From Lunularia cruciata (taxonomy: Eukaryota; Streptophyta; Marchantiopsida; Lunulariales; Lunulariaceae): a stretch of DNA of 64,000 nucleotides. The position numbers and the translations under genes were made by a program. The stretch is from positions 22,444,001 to 22,508,000 of the forward strand of contig OX419760.1 in assembly GCA_948567375.1 (NCBI GenBank), in the 5' to 3' direction. How positions within the stretch are numbered: the stretch's first letter is position 1; every line of letters begins with the position of its first letter. This document shows positions 47,810 to 59,470 of the stretch, piece by piece. The notes under the pieces were generated by a model. It worked only from the letters and a program-made list of their open reading frames with translations. It was not told the origin of the DNA and ran no database searches.

Positions 47810-50800
47810 AACCTCCCTCCTTTTAAGATGCAACATCCTCGTTGTGAAGCTATTGCTCAAAAGATTTCACTAACACTAGTGCATGGGTCAAGTTGGCTGG
47901 TGGCTCCCATGTCTCCTCATACAAGGGTTACCCTTCCCAATGTACCAAGTATTCCACATGTGAATGGCGAGTACCTCGGGTGTGCATTTGGAGAATGCAT
48001 TTGACTTCATACTCCTCTGTGTCATCAACCAAGGCTGGACAAGGTCAAATTTCTTGGATGGAAGAGAAGTGGGGTGGTCAGGGAGCATATCGGCATAATA
48101 AGGAAACATGAAACACCGGGTGGATCTTCATATGTAGTGGTAGCTCAAGGTGATTGGCGATGGCTCCTATGCAACAAAGGATGGAGAAAGGTCCAATAAA
48201 ACAAGGTCTGAGCTTATGACAACCAACTAACTTGAGGTTGATGGTTGACAGCCAGACTTTATCTCTCACATTGAACTCCATGTGTTGGTAGTGTGCATAT
48301 GCATACTACTTTTGTTGATTTTGGGCAATTTATAACATGTGTTTGGCTTGCTCCACCCCTTGTTGGATTCTAGAAACAAAAGAATTGACAACATCCACCT
48401 TGGTAGCCACCCCACGGACCTTCATCAAGCTTGAAGGTGTGAAAAGATGCTCTTCATATGTGAGGAAGAATGGTGTGACTTGTGTGGAGGCATTCACTGA
48501 ATTGTTGTATGCAAATTCCACCAATGAGAGTAAGGTGTCTCAACTCTCTTGCTCAAAGTAAAGCCCCAAAGCATGTCCTCAATAGTGCCATTTTCCCTCT
48601 CTATTTGTCCATTGGTCGGTGGATGGTAAGCTGTGGATATAGCCAATTTGGTTTTGAAGAACCCAAAGAGTGTTCTCCAAAACAAACTAGTGATTTGAGT
48701 GCCTCTATATGTGATGAGTACTCGAGATAAGCCATGATGGGAAAAGATTGCATCTTAGTCCAATTGAGCTAGTTATGGGGTAGTCACATCCTTGGTGGTA
48801 GGATGCACATGAATCATTTTGCTGAGTCGGTTGACAAAAACTATGATGAAATCAAACCCAAAGGTGGTCTTGGGCAATTCACAAACCAGATCCATGCTTC
48901 TTTGTTCCTAACATTGTGTAGGAGTGGAGAGAGGTTGGGAGAGTCTTGTAGGAGCTTGATTAGAAGCCTTATTTTTTTGAAAAAGTAGGCAACTCCAAAT
49001 ATATTCCATCACATCCTTGCTCATCTTGGGCCAATAGTAATGGCGTTTGACTGCATCCAAGGTCTTGTCCATTCCAACGGGACTTACAATGATAGAATCA
49101 TGACATTTTGCTAGGATGGTGGTTCTTGGATCCATATCATGAGGGATCCACAACCTACCATCACAAAAGGTGAGTCCTTGGGTGCTGGTGATGCCTTTGG
49201 ATGACTGAGCACCTACAATCTATGGATCAATTTTTATAGCAGCACAAATCTTGGGCCAAAATTTAGGTTCATCTTGATTTCCACCACCAAATTGTTTGCC
49301 ATTGGTATTAGAGTGAATGCATATGCAAGTTGCTTCTTGCCTTCCACATATTTGATTGTCATGTTGAATTTTTGTCTCCATTCTACCCACCAAATCTATT
49401 GAAGACAAAGATCCTTTTGTGTCTTGAGGTAGACTAGAGAGTTGTGGTCCGTCTCTACCACAAATGCCTTCTCACCCAAATAATGCTTCCAATGCTTGGT
49501 TGCAAGGACAATTGCTAGCCCTTCTTGTTTGGTGGTGTGATAGTTGCATTCTACTAGTACCAACTTACAAGAGAAATATGCAGTTGGGTGCCATCTATCT
49601 TGCTATTCTTGTTGTAGGACTGCTCCTATTCCTACACTTGATGCATCTGTAGCCATCTTGATTGGACGTTTTAGGTCATACCATTTCAAGATTGGTGCAT
49701 GTAGTAATGCATTTTCCACTCCTAAAAAAGCTAATTCTTGTGTAGTTCTCCATATCCACCTCTTTCCCTTGCCAATAATGTTGTTAGGGGTTGTGCAATA
49801 TTGGAGAAGTCCTTGACAAATTGACGATAAAACCCCATTAATCCCAAGAAACTCTTGAGTTGAGTCTTATCTTCTAGAGCACTCCATTTTTTAATGACCT
49901 CTATTTTATCTATTAGCACTAAGATACCCTCTGCACTTACTCTATGCCCTAAGTAGTCTATTTCAGATTTTCCAAACTTGCACTTTGAGATTTTGACATA
50001 CAATTGATTCTTTCATAGAATCTGGAAGACTTCTTGTAGATTTTGCTTGTCTATCAACGTCTTATTGTAGACTAAGATGTCATCAAAAAAATGACAACAA
50101 ATTTATCCAAGTACAAATAATATATGTCATTCATCAAACTCATGAAAGTGGTTGGAGTGTTGGTGAGGCCAAACGGCATCACCAAGTACTCAAAGTGACC
50201 ATACCTTGTTCAAAAGGCCATTTTGTGTACATCTTCTTCCGTAATTCTGATTTGGTTGTAAGCACTCTGCACATCATGTTTGGTGAAGTGCCTTGCCTCA
50301 TTGAGTTGATCAAACAAATCATCCATGCAAGGTTATGGATTTTTTTCTTCATTGTTTGTTGATTCAATCCCCTATAGCCAATGCACATGCGTATTGTTCT
50401 GTCCTTCTTCTTCACAAAAAATACAAGAGCCCCATATGGTGATATGCTTGATTGGATAAACCACTTCTAGAACATATCCTCAATTTGAGCCTTAAATTCC
50501 TCCAACTCCTAAGGTGATAGTCTATATGGGGCCTTACAAGGAGGTGTCTTCCCAATAAGTATCTCAATTTTATCATCTACTCTCCTTTTTGGTGGTAAAC
50601 CGACGGGTAATTCATCCAAAAAGACATCTTGACCTCATCTTTCAATTTCTCAAGAATTTATCCATTGTGTTGGGCACTCTAGACTTCTCTTATTAAATCC
50701 ATGAAACATTTATTTGTCTTACCAATAGATGTGGTCTTTATGACATATAGAGGTAACTCTTGCCTTTGTGATCTTCCTTTGATCCCAAAGATCTTCCATT

Positions 50801-52247
50801 GACTAGTTTTCACTACTTTCTTTCTCCAATCCACTATGGGGTTGTAGTGCTCCATCCACTACATACCTAAGATCACATCATAATGAGCTAGTTGTATCAC
50901 TCACCACTTGATTGCTTCTCGATACATCCTATAGAGAGTCTTATCTTTCTAGGTAACGACTCAATCCTCTCTGTCTGACCATAAGGTAACTCTACTTTGT
51001 CCTTCTCATCCTTCTCTAGTTTCATCCGCAACCTTGTTGCAACAGAGCAAGATAAGAAATTCTCTTTTGCCCCAAGGTCTATCAACACTCTCACCAGATT
51101 GCCTTCTAGCACTCCATTGAAAAAAATTAATGTGCATTTATCTTCCTCCTTCTTTGCACACTCGTCCTCTTCCTCCCCTTGCTTTTACTCTCCTCCACCG
51201 AGCAGTAAGGCTGCAAGATACATTTAATGGTGATCTTCATTTTTTGATATGGTTTCTATATCTTCCTCTTCAATTTTTCTTTCCATGTGGTTTAGAGGTT
51301 GCTTGTATGAAGCCGAGGGCCTCCAAGATGATGAGCATGACAATTGATGGTTATGTGCCCAATTTTCCAGAATTGTAAAATTATTGTTGGTTTGCTCAAG
51401 CCTCTTCTCCCCGTGGGACTCCTTCTCTCCTTTCTTTGAACCATCCTTTTTCTCCTTGGAGAGGTCTTGCTCCTCTATCTCAAAATCAAATGTTGCCCAA
51501 TTCCATAGGTACTGGTTTACCAAAATGGTGTGTCGTGGCCTGATAGTTTTGCATTGGTGTTGTCACTTCACCTCCTCTAAGCGCCCCTACTATTCTTTGG
51601 GTGCAAACAATGGCTTGAAAAACAATATGAGGATTTTCACCATTACCTCTTGGCAAATCTGCTCTTGTAATCCTCTCTTTAAATTGTTAAGAGCTTCGGC
51701 TGGTCTCATATCAATTATAGCAACCTATAGATCCAAAATTACCTCCACATACTCTTGTATGCTATTCTTCTGTTTCAGCTCCCTAAGTCTCGTTTGGGCC
51801 ATTTTCATAGAATCCATGGATTGGAAATTCTTGAGCAATCCTTCTTGCATGGTTATCCAAGTGACCTCTCTTCCTTCTACTAGCAATGATCATTCCCAAT
51901 CGTCATACCATGTGAGGGCCTTATTGGTCAAATACCCACATGCAAGCACTCCTATAGAAATGATCAATGATCTTTGTTGTGAACAATCAAAGGTATCAAT
52001 TTATTCTTGAAATTCAATTTTCCACTACTCCCATGGAGCGTTGTCCCTTGTAAACCTCAATGTTGCATGTCTTCTTCATTTGTAGTAACAATGTGGCTTG
52101 GTTGTTGATTGTAATCAATGTCATTGACATGCATAACTCTCTAGGTACTTTGATTGCTGGTATTGGTTGTTGAGAAGGCTTTCCTTCTTGCATTACTTGA
52201 TCCTTCTTGACAGCATGTACTTGATTTTGAAATTCCTCCATGGTCAT

Positions 52248-52673
52248 TGTAACAATATGGAGTTTAGCGACAAAGTTAGTCGGGCTTACAAAGTAGAGAA
52301 TAAGACAAAATAGCCTAGAATATTCTAGAAGCATCTAAGAAGCTTCTTGGGAAGCTTCCCAACTAGTTAACTTGCGCCTTAAGCAAGTAGCTTCTAGAAG
52401 GAAGCTTCTAAAAGCTTCTAACTAGCTTAGCTTTCACGCTAAGTAGGCGGCTTCTAGAAGGAAGCTTCTTGAGAAGCTTTTTGGTTAACTTGGCTTGCAC
52501 TCCAAGAAAGCGGCTCAAGGAAGCTTCTTGAGAAGCTTCAAGGGTATACTTGTATACTACCTATAAATACCAAAGCCGAAGCTCATGCTAGGCATTCGGA
52601 GTTTTCCCTCATTCAAGTGTCCCAATGTGAGTTTCCATTCTCCTATTTCTCTCCTCGGTTTTGGTCTTTTACA
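52248..52673 (+). repeat. 5' LTR of element B
   Basis: A 426-base LTR with TGTAAC at the start and TTTTACA at the end, just before the primer site. A perfect three-unit heat-shock element (GAAtaTTCtaGAA) lies at 52,318-52,330, followed by further AAGCTTC and TTCTAGAA words. CCTATAAATACC near 52,560 is the likely TATA box. Confidence 0.95.
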
Positions 52674-55600
52674 TTGGTATCAGAGAAAGAATGGGATGGA
52701 TGGAATTTATGGACCACCAAATCCACTTCCGCCAAACCATTGGGACTTTCATGTCCAAATATTACCAAAGCATCGTTTCACACAATTCATCACCTTGCGC
52801 TTTGGGCAGGATTTTCTACATATGATCATCGTGTCAAAGGAACCCTTGATACTTCCAGTTGTAACTTATGGAGAACGGTGGATGTGTTGTATCTATGTGT
52901 TAATCAACTAGATAGATTGAGGGTAGTGGAATAGAGTAGTAGCAATGGCGGCAATATCGGATATTATCCTTGCAATGCAACAACAATCGAGCACTTACTT
53001 GATTGTTGGATGAACAAGACCAACAATGACAAGAACAGATAAACAAAGTGCTAGTTTGAGATGGAGAAGATCGCATTCAATTTCCAAAACCCAAGGTGTT
53101 TAAAGGCAAGAATCTTCCAAGCACAGTGAAGAATTTTGTGTTTGACTGCAAAATGTTACTTTGAAGTCACCTATCTTCAAGACAAGCGGAAACAAATTCT
53201 CTTGGCTTCTAGCCAATTAGATGGTGTGACAAAACTTTGGTGGTGATTCTGAGTAGAAAGAGCTGAACGACAAATTGTTATACCGATTTTGACATGAGCA
53301 AAATTCAAGATGCAATACTTGGTCGATTTCAAACTATAAATGCCACCCAAGCCGCACGAGATAAATTGGCAGAGTTTAGGCAGATTGGCTCAATGAGAAG
53401 CTACATCACACAATTTCAAAACATCATCATGCAAATTCCAGATATCCAAGAAGGTAAAGTTTTGGATAGATTTGTGCAAGGATTAAAGTCACAAACAAAA
53501 TTGGAGGTGACCATGCGGGAGCCACAAAACGTAGAAGAAGCCATGCAATTGGCTGAGCATTTTGATTCCTTGGTTGTGACAACTTGGTCTTGACCTCAAC
53601 CTACACAAAGCCTACTAGTACACTACGCACTAGTGGAAGAAACGGTACTAACGGAGATTGATGCTATCCAACAAAGACCACTTGGCACAACAGATATAGA
53701 AAGACTATGACAAAATGGAGGTTGCTTTTATTGTTGCCAAGTTGGACATCACATTGCTGAATGTCTATTTAGGAATGGGCGACCTCAACAAGTTGCCCAG
53801 ATGGAGTTTGTGGAACAGAATGATCAGGGAAACAAAGAATCCCAGTAGGAGATTTCAAGCCACCTATTGGAAGCTTGATTAGTTCCAATGGGATTGAAAG
53901 CTCGACCTATGCAAGTTTGCTTCACTTGCAAGGTATGATATCTAATCGGGGTTGTAGGATTTTGGTTGATTCTGGAAGTTCAAAGAATTGCATGTATATG
54001 CAAGTAGCAAAGGAATTGGGTATTCCTATCAAGCCAGTGTTTGGAAGTAGTATGATGATGGCGGATGGTAGAAAGGGTTATGCATTCCGCACCTCACATC
54101 ATGTTACCTTCAAGATTGGGAATGAGTATTTGGAGTGTATGAGGTTTGTAGTGGCACCTCTACACTATGATATCATTCTGGGTCTACCTTGGCTTGAACA
54201 TCATAAGGTTCAATTCGATTGGACCCGACAACAAATTCAAGTACAACACCAAGGTAGAAATTTCCAATTAGGTTGTCTGGCACCTTTGAGTAAGACGCCT
54301 AAGAACAGTCAGTCCCAAGATGGGAAGTTTGTCGAGAAGGTAGCCATAGAGAAAATCTGGAAGGGAGATGAGTCCCTGGAAGGGAAGTTTGTTAATGAAG
54401 CGGCCATAGAGCAAGCTTTGGAGGAAGATAAGTCTGCATTTGTGGTGTAGATCAAGCCGATTGCACAAGAACAATCTGAGGAGGGCCAAGAGCCTCATCA
54501 AGCAATGGTTGATCGGATAGTTCAAGAGTTTGCAGATGTGTTTCCGGATGATTTGCCAAAGGGATTACCCTCCAATCGAGGTATGCCCTTCAAGATTGAG
54601 TTATTGCCATGGAGTACTCTAGTGAGTAGACCAATCTATCGGCTCTCACCAAAGGTGTTGGAGGAGTTGCAAACAATACTTACAAAGTTGTTGGAGAAGG
54701 ATTTCATATGACATAGTACCTCTCCTTGGGAAGCACCAGTACTATTTGTTCCAAAGAAGGACGAAGGACTTTGTTTCTGTATTGATTACTGTGGACTCAA
54801 TAAGCAAACCGTGAAGAATGCATACCCCTTGCCTTGGATCAATGACGTGCTTGATCAACTCAGTAGAGCACGCTACTTTTCCAAGCTAGATCTTTGTAGC
54901 GGCTTTTGGCAAATTCCTATTGAAGGAGAGGACGTGCAAAAGACTGCCTTTTGCACAAGGTATGGACATTTTGAGTGGAGAGTTCTACCTTTTGGACTCA
55001 CTAATGCTCCAATAGTCTTCATGGATTAGATGCATCGGGTGTTGGAAGGACTATTGGATTGGTCCGTGGTGGTGTTCTTAGATGATATCTTAATCTATAC
55101 CATGATAGAGGCAGAACACATGAATCATGTGCAAGAAGTCCTAAGATGACTACGACAGTGGAAATTTTACTGCAAGAAGTCAAAGTGTGCTTTTTGGCAG
55201 AAGGAGGTTACCTTCTTGGGTCATAAGATCTCATCAGAGGAGATCAAGATGAAAGAAGAGAAGATCAAAGCCATTATTGATTGGCCTACCCCAAAGGATG
55301 CTACAGAAGTATGAGCATTCAATGGATTGGCCAATTTTTACCGACGGTTCATCCACTATTATGCTCATGTGGCTGCACCATTGATTGACCTCTTGCAAAA
55401 GAACTCAAGCTTCCAGTGGACCACCAAGCATGAAGAAGCATTCCAGAAGTTATAGCATATGGTGTATTCAAGACCCATTCTTCAACCATATGATCCTCAA
55501 CTACCTTGTGTGGTTGATTTTGATGCTTCTAACTTTGCAATTGGAGTTGTGTTGCAACAAGAATTTCCAGATGGACTACATCTTATTGCCTTTGTGTCTT

Positions 55601-57414
55601 GCTGACTAAATACAACTGAAAGAAATTACTCTACTCAAGATCAGGAACAACTTGCAATGGTATATGCCACCAAAGTATGGAGGCATTATCTCTTGGGGAA
55701 ACAAGTGATCATGCAAATTGATCACAAGCCATTGTTGCAAACCTTACACTCGGAGCACATGAAGAGTCGGCATCATCGATGGGAAGAGCAACTCCAATTG
55801 TTTGACATCAAATTTGAGTACAAACTAGGTTGGTTCCATGTCATCCCTGATGCTCTATCATGACAACCTGATTTGAAGGCTCTTCCTCTCATCACGGCGG
55901 CAATTACAATAGTGTCCATTGACCCTAAGGTCCATAATGAGTTTCAATCAGCTCTACAACAAGATTCCTTCTTCCAAATGGTACGCGGTCGTCTGATAGC
56001 ATGCAACAAGGAGTACAACACCTTCTCCTTCAAGGAAGGCCTTTTATTCCATGCAGACCACATCTATGTTCCAGCCAACGGTGATCTTTGACTTGTGCAC
56101 CTTCAAGAAGCCCATGATTTACCAATAGCTGGTCACATGGGAGTGGACAAGACCTTGAGCACCCTCTAATGCCAATGGTGGTGGCCCAACATGACACGAG
56201 ATGTTCGAGACTTTTTCCAATCATATGAGAGTTGCCAATGTAACAAGGCCAACAACCAGAAGCCGAGTGGACTCCTTCAACCACTCGCCATTCCATCCGC
56301 TCGTTGGAAGCATGTGAGCTTGGATCTCATCACATCCTTGCCAAAGACAAAACAAGGACACACTGCAATTGTGGTGTTTGTGGATAAGCTTAGTAAGCAA
56401 ATCCACTTGGCACCAACTTGTGATACCGTGGATGCTCCAACCTTAGCACAAATCTACTTTGACAATGTCTTCAAGCATCATGGGATGCCATGTGTACTCA
56501 TCTCCGACCGTGATGCTCGATTTATCGAGAAGTTTTGGCAAGCACTCTTCCAGATACTCGGCACCAAGCTTGCTTTATCCACGGCCTATCATCCTCAAAC
56601 TGATGGACAAACCAAACGTGCAAATCATACATTGGAGGATATGTTGCGGGCCTTTGTCAATGTCCACCATACCAACTAGGATGAATCTCTTGCAGCTGCA
56701 GAATTTGCCTACAACAATTCCAAATAGGCAAGCACCGGATTTTCTCCCTTCTTTCTCAATTTTGGCCAAGATCCGCTTGTTCCAGATTCTCTTCTTGCTC
56801 CCCTTCCCTCTCAGGTTCCTCATACTTCCACATTCTTGACCACTATATCCCAATCTCTCCAACAAGCCAAGTCTCAATTCCTTGTTGCTCAGAATCACCA
56901 AAAACAATATGCGGACCACCATCATCGTGATCTCACCTTTGAAGTTGGTGATCAAGTCATGCTATCCTCTAGTAACCTCCCTCTCCCACTTGATACCCAA
57001 GTTTGTAAACTTGCCCCTAATTGGATAGGACCCTTTGATATCACCCACATTGTCTCTCTTGTTGTTTCTTGACTTGCCTTGCCTTGTCACATGCGTATCC
57101 ATCTTGTCTTTCATGTTTCCAAGTTGAAACCTTGTGTTCCTAACCCCTCTTCCTTTTTCTCTCGAGTCCAACCTCATCCTCTTCCTATCCCTATCAATGA
57201 TCATGAGGAGTACGAAGTTGATCGTATCATTGCGCATCGCCATATTCAACAAGGCCATCACCAACATACGGAGTACAAGGTCCTTTGGAAAGATTATCCC
57301 CTTCATGATGCCACATAGGAACTTCTTTCCTACCTCCAAAATGCACAGACGGCCATCGAGGAATTCGAAGCTTCATTGGCAACGAGGACATCACCAACTA
57401 GCGGCGGGGGAATA

Positions 57415-57837
57415 TGTAACAATATGGAGTTTAGCAATGAAGTTAGTTGGGCTTACAAAGTAGAGAATAAGACAAAATAGCCTAGAATATTCTAGAAGCA
57501 TCTAAGAAGCTTCTTGGGAAGCTTCCCAACTAGTTAACTTGCGCCTTAAGCAGGTAGCTTCTAGAAGGAAGCTTCTAGAAGCTTCTAACTAGCTTAGCTT
57601 GCATGCTAAGTAGGCGGCTTCTAGAAGGAAGCTTCTTGAGAAGCTTTCTGGTTAACTTGGCTTGCACTCCAAGAAAGCGGCTCAAGGAAGCTTCTTAAGA
57701 AGCTTCAAGGGTCTTGTATGCTACCTATAAATACCAAAGCCAAAGCTCATGCTAGGCATTTGGACTTTTCCCTCATTCAAGTGTCCCAATGTGAGTTTCC
57801 ATTCTCCTATTTCTCTCCTTGGTTTTGGTCTTTTATA
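57415..57837 (+). repeat. 3' LTR of element B
   Basis: The partner of 52,248-52,673. It keeps the three-unit heat-shock element at 57,485-57,497 and a perfect four-unit array GAAgcTTCtaGAAgcTTC at 57,568-57,585. The TATA box CCTATAAATACC is near 57,723. Confidence 0.95.
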
Positions 57838-58520
57838 GTCATCTTGATTTCTCAAAATTCATTCAACATCCCTTGCATTCCTTGCATCAGCTCTTGCAAT
57901 TGTAGATCCATGATTCCTACACATGATCAATGTTTACCTACTACTTCCTACTTTAATAGAGTGTTAGAATGATCACTTGGGAGAGTGCATGAACTATGGG
58001 AACTACTATTGGGACCTCCAAGGCCATCACTCGTTGATAATATTCCACACCAAAATTGTGGACTACAAAATCCCTAAACATCACTTTTGGTCTAACTACA
58101 TAACGGATTTCTAGTTGTGTGTTGAAAGGGTGCAGATTTGGTACATTTAGATCCATAACATCATAATAAAATGTGGATTTTAAAACCTACTCTCTATTGT
58201 ATACCACCATAGGTAGAATCACCGGCTTTGGTGAGTTCATTACTCTGTCCATAAATCCTACTCCAAAATGATAAACTAGCAATACTCTCATTTGCTCATG
58301 CTAGATGTACATAATCTTGATGTGGAATGGATTCAAAAATGGGAAGCTAGGTGTGGGAAATTGCCCTCCTGGTGCATCCATCCCATCCGCTCTCTAAAGC
58401 CCTTCCCAAGTCTAGCAATTGCACTATGTTCTCCACTTCAATTACTCAATTTTAGTAGCTCAAGCTCTTCCAAGAGGGGTGATCCACTCTCTTGGATTAA
58501 GACACACTCTTTGATACCAT

Positions 58521-59261
58521 TGTAATAATCTGAGCACAAGAGAACTCTTCAAGAGAGAAAAAACACAAATTTCAAACTGAATCCTTTGATGCACCAAAGG
58601 AGCACCTTCTCTTTATTATATAGCAAAGAGTGTCCCCTCAAAGGAAGCTCCACCCTTGGATCAGATACATAGATTGGTTACCTGTCAACAAGCTCCATCC
58701 TTGGATTAGTTGTTTGGATGGGTGACATGTCAGTCCTTGTCCTATCTAGTTGGTCAAATGGGTTTGACCAAAGAGAATCTTTAGAGAATCTTCTTGTAGG
58801 AAGCTCAAAATTGCATGGGTAAGGTACAATTGGAACGCTCTTGATGAGAAAAATCATGGGAGAAGAAGGTAAGCCTTTTCTCCCTGAGGAGGTTTAGTCT
58901 TTCCATTTTCAAGGCCTAATTCATCTGTTTAGGCCTCCAAAAATGACAAGTTTTTAGGCTATTTTTGGCTTCTGCCCTATTAGTAGAAGTGCTTTTTTGG
59001 TGATACCTCTATTTGATCTATGTTCTACATCATGTATAAAATCCTTCCAGATGTTACCACCCCAAGTTTCACCTTTAGATTATATGCCTAACTATTGATT
59101 CTAAAGTTTATAAGCATATTTTGGTTTTTGGCCTATTAGTAGAAGTAATTTTTTGGTGATACCTCTAGCTTATCTACTAAGTCCATCTTGCATAAAATCC
59201 TTCCAGATGTTACCAAACCAAACTTTATCTCTAGATCATCTATCTAGCTATTAGTATTATA
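58521..59261 (-). repeat. 5' LTR of element C
   Basis: A 741-base partner of 47,019-47,809 with the same block order, including the internal duplication. It is shorter by about 50 bases, partly around the G/A-rich segment. Confidence 0.92.
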
Positions 59262-59470
59262 ATTGAGTAATCCACCATATTGTAAACTATGAGCAAGATA
59301 AATCCACATGACCTTACTTTTAGTTCCATCTCTACCTAGCTCAAAACTAACACTTGGAACCTTTATTCTCATAAAGGATTGAGTAGTCCACCACTTTCTA
59401 AATTGTGAGCAAGACAATTCAACATGACCCTATTTCTAGTTTCCTCTCTACCTAGCTCAACTCCATGCAT
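59262..59470. repeat. Diverged direct duplication at the right flank of element C
   Basis: Two units (about 59,262-59,352 and 59,382-59,467) share ATTGAGTA, TCCACCA, GAGCAAGA, ACATGACC and TCTCTACCTAGCTCAA. The left flank of element C (46,985-47,018) continues the same repeat, so C landed inside it. Confidence 0.75.

Larger units (their letters stand above)
52248..57837 (+). mobile_element. Element B: Ty3/gypsy chromovirus inserted in element C, broken copy
   Basis: A fossil LTR element on the plus strand, complete in layout. LTRs are 52,248-52,673 and 57,415-57,837, flanked by a perfect GTCAT target-site duplication (52,243-52,247 and 57,838-57,842) lying within the gag region of element C. 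The primer site TGGTATCAGAGAAAG begins at 52,675 (initiator-Met type), and the polypurine tract GCGGCGGGGGAATA precedes 57,415. Parts: gag about 52,690-53,620, CCHC knuckle about 53,722-53,768, protease with DSGSS about 53,960-54,230, reverse transcriptase about 54,500-55,300 with a FLDD active site, RNase H about 55,480-55,860, integrase zinc finger about 56,100-56,250, core about 56,290-56,680, and chromodomain about 57,200-57,400. LTRs agree at about 96% by eye, so it is the youngest element here. The frame is broken roughly ten times. Confidence 0.95.
47019..59261 (-). mobile_element. Element C: Ty3/gypsy element, broken and interrupted by element B
   Basis: A fossil LTR element on the minus strand. 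LTRs are 47,019-47,809 (3') and 58,521-59,261 (5'), flanked by a perfect ATTGA target-site duplication (47,014-47,018 and 59,262-59,266). The polypurine tract is at 47,810-47,827 (CT-rich on the plus strand), and an initiator-Met-type primer site (TGGTATCAAAGAG on the minus strand) is at about 58,507-58,520. Parts in element order: gag 58,500 to about 57,843 and 52,247 to about 51,280 (split by element B), protease about 50,860-51,130, reverse transcriptase about 49,850-50,600, RNase H about 49,220-49,750, integrase about 48,240-49,170, and a chromodomain-like end about 47,880-48,010. Without B it would be about 6.65 kb, close to element D, its nearest relative here. The frame is broken many times; LTR divergence indicates an old copy. 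Confidence 0.92.
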
